A stretch of 9,595 nucleotides of DNA from Candidatus Thorarchaeota archaeon (GTDB taxonomy: Archaea; Asgardarchaeota; Thorarchaeia; Thorarchaeales; Thorarchaeaceae). The stretch spans positions 1 to 9,595 of the forward strand of contig WTCK01000243.1 in NCBI GenBank assembly GCA_013138615.1, written 5' to 3'. The notes under the pieces are model-generated. The model was given only the letters and a program-made list of their open reading frames with translations. It made no database searches and was not told where the DNA came from. Below, piece after piece: positions 5,945 to 9,595 of the stretch. Made by a program: the position numbers and the translations under genes. The number at the start of each line of letters is the position of its first letter. Positions within the stretch are counted from its first letter, which is position 1.

Positions 5945-6847
5945 TTAGAACCCCCATCCCGAAACCGCACCAATAGCTGCCTGCCTTTCAGCTTCAGTTA
6001 GGTTGTGAATGGGAGGTCGACAGTTTCCTCCAGCCAAGCCCAAGGAGTCCATCACAGCCTTTACCACAGGAACATTGTTTGCACTACCTCGCCCCTCGCG
6101 CAAGTCCTCAAGAGGAGTGATCATCTTATGAATGCGCATTGCTTCAGCCCAGTCACTCCGAACCAGAGCATCAAACATCCCAAGCGAAATCTTTGGTGCA
6201 AAGTTGCCAAGACCGGTCGTGAGGCCTCTAGCGCCTGCTAGCCAATAGAATGGAGCGAACCTCTCTGCTACGCCGCAAGACCAAATCACTTCTTCTCCAA
6301 GTGTGTATACCGTCCTAGCGAAGTCAACTATGCGACCGTAGGCATACTTCACGCCTGCGACTTTTCCGCTCTCTAGTACCTTAATCAAGACCTCATCCGT
6401 CAGGAGCGGGCCCTTCTTGTACAGAACCACGCCGACTTCTTTTGCCGCATCTATGATTCTTCGATAGTAGTTCAGGACGCCTTCCTCAGAGCTGAATACG
6501 TGCTGAGGGTACATCACCATTACTCCGTCTGCCCCTTCAGTTTCGGCGTACCGGATCATTTCGATGGCAGTGCCAATGGAGTGACCAATGCCCACAGTTA
6601 CTACCATCTTGCCAGCAACAATATCAAGGGTAGTTCTCAGCACCTGCTTCCATTCATCGAACGTAAGTGAATAGAACTCCCCGGTGTTGCCACAGGGAAC
6701 AAGGAACTTCCCGCCCTCCTTCAGTAGATACTCCATGTTTCCCGTCAATGCATCCAGATCTACTAAGCGGAGGTCTTTAGAAAAAGGAGTGGCCGTCGTT
6801 ATGGCAACTCCCTGCAGTGCTTGTTGAAGCCGTGTGAGGTCCATCAT
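5945..6847 (-). CDS. DapA/NAL-family class I aldolase, possibly KDG-dehydratase-like
   Basis: This 300-residue (beta/alpha)8 pyruvate-type aldolase/dehydratase has the substrate-binding loop GNTGEFYSLTFDEW (53-66), the conserved Tyr143 in VVLYKKGP, and the Schiff-base Lys167 in VAGVKYAYG. The EFYSLT wording and the absence of the YNvPgR signature of true dihydrodipicolinate synthases make a 5-dehydro-4-deoxyglucarate dehydratase-like or other sugar-acid lyase more likely than dapA, so I give no symbol. A GGTGAT element directly precedes two adjacent ATG codons (6847 and 6844), and initiation may use either. It is third in a minus-strand operon, 21 bases after the Ntn-hydrolase gene. The set of transporter, amide hydrolase and aldolase suggests breakdown of an acylated sugar acid or amino acid; the substrate is not readable. 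Confidence 0.88.
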   Translation of the reverse strand: MMDLTRLQQALQGVAITTATPFSKDLRLVDLDALTGNMEYLLKEGGKFLVPCGNTGEFYSLTFDEWKQVLRTTLDIVAGKMVVTVGIGHSIGTAIEMIRYAETEGADGVMVMYPQHVFSSEEGVLNYYRRIIDAAKEVGVVLYKKGPLLTDEVLIKVLESGKVAGVKYAYGRIVDFARTVYTLGEEVIWSCGVAERFAPFYWLAGARGLTTGLGNFAPKISLGMFDALVRSDWAEAMRIHKMITPLEDLREGRGSANNVPVVKAVMDSLGLAGGNCRPPIHNLTEAERQAAIGAVSGWGF

Positions 6848-6853
6848 ATCACC
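6848..6853 (-). promoter_or_regulatory. Shine-Dalgarno-like GGTGAT before the aldolase
   Basis: On the minus strand GGTGAT lies immediately before tandem ATG codons. It complements the archaeal 16S 3' end (ATCACC). The very short spacing favours the second ATG (6844) or a suboptimal site. Confidence 0.4.
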
Positions 6854-6868
6854 AGCGTGCCCACGTGT

Positions 6869-7705
6869 TCATGGAAAGTCACGAATTAGTTGTTCTTTTG
6901 CTTCAGTGGAGGTTTTGAAGTCTAGCTGCACCTCGTGGTATGTAGTACTGCAAGGGTTCCCAGGTGCAACATGAATGCGGAAGTCAAGCGGCTTCGTTTC
7001 GACTTCAATGATATAGCTATAGGAAGTTTCACCCAACCACGGGTCTTCGCCCCGCACGCCAGTTCTGTGCCTACATATCGAGTCATAGCCCTTTCCCTTG
7101 GCGTGTGTACTGAGTATCTCGATTATGTCTTGGGTAGACCTTGCAGATTCAAGCTTCCTTGCGGCAATCTGCCTTCTGCTCTGACTCGCGTTGAGAGGCC
7201 CTCCAGCTTCGCGCTCCTCAGGGGATGCTCTGAGCAGGGCGTCCCTTGTTGAAAGGATGAGATGATGATTCGTACGAGCCATCGAATCTGAATCGCGCTC
7301 GATTTCATGCACGCCATCGCCAATCTCAATTGCTCCAACCTCATCGGGTGTCGCAATCACAAAATTACCCCACTGGTATCGCTCCCCACCGTCGAGGGAA
7401 TTCACCACGATGTCATAGGCCTCATCGAGCGTCCTAGCTTTTCGCAGTAAACGCTCCATGAGAACGTCGTATGCTTCTTCAGAGTTAATTAGGACTGTTG
7501 AGTTGCAGGCTGCAAGGCCCCATCGGTTGACGCCAATGGACGCGCCCATGTCAACACCGGCACCAATCTTGATGCCAATCACCGCGAATATGTCATCCTC
7601 GAAGATGCATTGATCTTTGTAATCTGCGTAGACAAGGTCTCGATTCTTGAAAAGGAGGTATCTGTCACCAACAATCTTAGCTCCGATTGTGCAACCACCA
7701 GTCAT
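6869..7705 (-). CDS. Ntn-hydrolase: C45-like acyltransferase / amide hydrolase
   Basis: This 278-residue protein starts at ATG 7705 (MTGGCTIGAK). It resembles the acyl-CoA:6-aminopenicillanate acyltransferase / choloylglycine-hydrolase type of N-terminal nucleophile enzymes. Cys5 in GCT is the expected nucleophile, exposed after loss of a four-residue propeptide. KNRD at 20-23 and WGLAACNST (62-70, Asn68 likely in the oxyanion hole) match the conserved strands, and ERYQWGNFVIATP is the next typical block. Family members hydrolyse or transfer acyl groups on amides such as N-acyl amino acids. The propeptide is much shorter than in fungal C45 enzymes, closer to the C59 style. It is the middle gene of a minus-strand operon, 14 bases after the MFS transporter and 21 bases before the aldolase. 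No clear ribosome site is visible, so translational coupling is plausible. Confidence 0.75.
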   Translation of the reverse strand: MTGGCTIGAKIVGDRYLLFKNRDLVYADYKDQCIFEDDIFAVIGIKIGAGVDMGASIGVNRWGLAACNSTVLINSEEAYDVLMERLLRKARTLDEAYDIVVNSLDGGERYQWGNFVIATPDEVGAIEIGDGVHEIERDSDSMARTNHHLILSTRDALLRASPEEREAGGPLNASQSRRQIAARKLESARSTQDIIEILSTHAKGKGYDSICRHRTGVRGEDPWLGETSYSYIIEVETKPLDFRIHVAPGNPCSTTYHEVQLDFKTSTEAKEQLIRDFP

Positions 7706-7719
7706 AGGCTGGCAGGAGG

Positions 7720-8925
7720 CTACTCCGTTATTTCAAAGTGCTGGTCAGTCTGACTGATTCTTTCAGTTCTCCATCCCAGTTGACGCACTAGGCCGAAAGC
7801 CAGGATGAGAGCAAGGAAATTGAAAGCCACGTTGACCCAAGAAACCGGTTGAACCCGATTCATTAGTTCGGCAAAGAACCCTCCAATGAGAGGACCAAGC
7901 ACCATGCCTAGATTCTGCGCACCGTTTACCAGCGACATCGCACGACCACGCTCACTCTCTCCGGAAATTCGCGCTGCCAAGGCAAATGCAGCTGTTGAAG
8001 ATAACGGATAGATCGGCAGTGCCCACAGAATCAAAGCAATTTCGGGACTTGCTGCAATAGCGAAACCAGTCGCGAACAATATGTAGGAGAAATAGGCAAC
8101 CACAAGCACCAATACTGGGCCGCGTTTGTCAACGATCTTCCCTACGTAGCCTGTAATCAGGACCGCTATCAGGGTTGCTGCTGCATTTGCATATCCGACG
8201 TATGCGAACGGGCCTCCAAGCTCATCCGTAATCATGATTGCCATGAGTCCAGCGATTGAGTGCATTCCAAGGGCGCTGACTGCAGCTGCAACCACTAGTA
8301 TAATCATGCCGCGTCGTTTCAACAGGGCTGAGAATCCCGTATGGAATTCGTCTTTCAGGCGTTCTATGGGCCGCTCTTTGACAAAGAAGAGGCTACTAAT
8401 TGCAGCACCGCCACTAAGCAGAGCGGCTACCCTGTAGAGGGTGAACATCATTTCCGGAGTGTAAACAAGCCCACTGAATAGGGCTCCAAAGAACCAGCCG
8501 GCGGACTGGGCCATCAAGAAATAGCCAAGCGTTTCTCCCTTTTTTGATGTCCTGTCCGTGAGATACGCTTGTCCCATAGGCAATGCTGCAGACGAGAAGG
8601 CTGCTCCAATTGAAACCACAATCAAGTATTGTGTGTAATTAGAAACAAAAGATGTGGCCATGAAGGTTGCTGCATAGCTGAAGAAACCAAGCACCATGAA
8701 GGGCCGCCTTCTATTGGTCCTGTCAGACAATGCGCCCCAGACATTGACAGAGAGCATTGTAACAAGTGCGGGAAGGGCGAGAGCCACAGTAAGAAGGAAC
8801 TCTGATGGCACATCAAGCTCCCACTTGATGAAATGTGTGACAAACTGCCATGATATCGCCAATCCAAGTGAGTGAAGGGCATAGGCGAAGTAAACTGGCA
8901 AGGAGGTATTGTTCAGAGGTCTCAT
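7720..8925 (-). CDS. Major facilitator superfamily transporter
   Basis: This 401-residue, very hydrophobic protein has about 12 predicted membrane segments, starting at ATG 8925 with the first helix at about residue 10. The cytoplasmic loop 2-3 signature GALSDRTNRRRP is at 64-75, and its half-repeat VGKIVDKRGP is at about 262-271. This is the standard MFS two-bundle layout with a central charged loop (KERPIERLKDEFH). Late GMVLGPLIGGFF matches a helix-11 glycine motif common in the group. Length is normal, with no sign of truncation. It opens the operon with the Ntn hydrolase and the aldolase and probably imports their substrate or exports a product. Similarity is to drug/H+ antiporter and sugar-type permeases alike, so transport direction is not determined. 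Confidence 0.9.
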   Translation of the reverse strand: MRPLNNTSLPVYFAYALHSLGLAISWQFVTHFIKWELDVPSEFLLTVALALPALVTMLSVNVWGALSDRTNRRRPFMVLGFFSYAATFMATSFVSNYTQYLIVVSIGAAFSSAALPMGQAYLTDRTSKKGETLGYFLMAQSAGWFFGALFSGLVYTPEMMFTLYRVAALLSGGAAISSLFFVKERPIERLKDEFHTGFSALLKRRGMIILVVAAAVSALGMHSIAGLMAIMITDELGGPFAYVGYANAAATLIAVLITGYVGKIVDKRGPVLVLVVAYFSYILFATGFAIAASPEIALILWALPIYPLSSTAAFALAARISGESERGRAMSLVNGAQNLGMVLGPLIGGFFAELMNRVQPVSWVNVAFNFLALILAFGLVRQLGWRTERISQTDQHFEITE

Positions 8926-8970
8926 GTAGAAATCGCTCGGTTAGCAGTGCACCGAAGCTTGGCGGATATT

Positions 8971-8983
8971 AACCATTCTGGTT
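8971..8983. promoter_or_regulatory. Inverted repeat AACCA-TTC-TGGTT upstream of the MFS operon
   Basis: This perfect 5-bp palindrome with a 3-base spacer lies 46 bases upstream of the MFS start, in the 115-base gap behind the LRR gene. It could be an operator for the transporter operon or a short hairpin at the 3' end of the LRR transcript. The arms are short and chance occurrence is not excluded. The rest of the gap shows nothing clear. Confidence 0.3.
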
Positions 8984-9040
8984 GATGCCAGTGATGGAGA
9001 TCTCTTCACTATGCGGGATGCACCTGCTTCTCACCTAATT

Positions 9041-9595
9041 CTAGACCCAATGAATTCGACTTCGAAGGTCTTCCAAAGCGGGGGGAATCCGGGTCCGGCT
9101 ACTTAGCTGCTCATCTGCTCTCAGAGTTAGTGCAAATTGCGATGTTGGTGCTTCGGTCTGAAGTGTTGTCAGATGAGGACACTCGAAAAGTGCTGACACG
9201 TCAAGGCTCTGCATCCCATTGTCATGAAGCCACAATTCGCGGAGATTCGGACACAGACCAAGAGGCTCAACATTCAATTCTTCAAACCTGTTCGAGCTTA
9301 TGTCAAGTTCCTCCAGAGAGGAACAGGCACTGAGCGGAGAGAGTTCAATATCCTGCAGACGGTTGTGCGCAATCTTGAACCACTTCAACCGCGAACATTG
9401 ACTCAACTGTGAGAGGTCAACACCTTCGAGTTGGTTATTTGAGAGAAAAATCTCCTTGAGATTGCACTCGTGCCCAAGATCTGGAAATGCAATGTATTGC
9501 AATGAATTCCCTGAGAAATTCAGCAGTTCAAGGCGGATACACTGATTGAGGGACGACAGATCTATCTCTTCTAGTCGGTTCTGTTGACACCGGAT
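9041..9595 (-). CDS. Leucine-rich-repeat protein, partial (N-terminus outside window)
   Basis: The frame is open from the window edge to TAG 9043-9041, giving 184 residues of the C-terminal part. The TTG at 9502 is internal, because the repeat pattern continues upstream of it. There are five complete repeats of 23-25 residues, with a partial one at each end. They follow the pattern CxxLxxLxLxxNxLxxIDLSPLxx, for example at the stretches starting CSRLKWFKI and CSSLEELDIS. The final repeat decays into a polar tail ending RSRIHWV. Such repeats form a curved binding solenoid for protein partners. The Cys at the head of each unit and the 'DLSxL' phrase give a regular, probably intracellular type. 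No signal peptide or membrane segment is seen in the visible part. Function is unknown. It lies in the same direction as the MFS operon with 115 bases between. Confidence 0.88.
   Translation of the reverse strand: MRCQQNRLEEIDLSSLNQCIRLELLNFSGNSLQYIAFPDLGHECNLKEIFLSNNQLEGVDLSQLSQCSRLKWFKIAHNRLQDIELSPLSACSSLEELDISSNRFEELNVEPLGLCPNLRELWLHDNGMQSLDVSALFECPHLTTLQTEAPTSQFALTLRADEQLSSRTRIPPALEDLRSRIHWV

Noticed and set aside
9041..9502. LRR gene starting at the TTG at 9502
   Set aside because: The same frame is open to the window edge and continues the repeat pattern, so the gene is partial rather than starting there.

Overview
The window looks like archaeal chromosomal DNA, most likely from an Asgard lineage of the Thorarchaeota type. 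This is an inference. It rests on leucine-rich repeats in a 'C..L..L.L..N.L..IDLSPL' style that I associate with Asgard genomes, GTG and TTG starts, a TATA-box-like element, a divergent archaeal-type citrate synthase, and a radical SAM operon with single-pass membrane substrates. No 16S rRNA, tRNA or other taxonomic marker is present. Coding density is high, no intergenic stretch exceeds about 150 bases, and no mobile element, CRISPR array or tRNA was seen.

Region A (1-3518, all minus strand) is the most interesting part. Read in transcription order it is a radical SAM/SPASM enzyme (3518-2481), four consecutive paralogous small membrane proteins (2436-2071, 1949-1617, 1523-1164, 1071-703), and a class I SAM-dependent methyltransferase that starts 5 bases after the last small gene and runs off the window. 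The small proteins (110-122 residues) share an internal LGAxxGL motif at about residue 43-52, one hydrophobic segment, and a nearly invariant 16-residue C-terminus of the form Y[LV]PGTxY[GA][SA][IL]xP[KR]DF[RL]. One modifying enzyme followed by several divergent copies with a conserved C-terminal tag is the usual layout of a RiPP or protein-modification locus. The tag contains an XYG core, the type of site used by radical SAM spliceases that excise tyramine to leave a beta-amino acid. I could not recognise the family, and the chemistry is a hypothesis.

Region B (3661-5936, plus strand) carries a truncated, divergent citrate synthase-like protein, followed by an imidazolonepropionase-like amidohydrolase. 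The 3' end of the citrate synthase gene may contain a premature stop or a frameshift.

Region C (8925-5945, minus strand) is a compact three-gene catabolic-looking operon: an MFS transporter, an Ntn-type acyltransferase/amide hydrolase, and a DapA/KDG-dehydratase-like class I aldolase. It converges on the amidohydrolase with only 8 bases between stop codons. Together these genes suggest uptake of an N-acylated or amide compound, hydrolysis, and pyruvate-linked lyase chemistry. The substrate cannot be read from the sequence.

Region D (9041-9595, minus strand) is the C-terminal end of a leucine-rich-repeat protein whose N-terminus lies outside the window.
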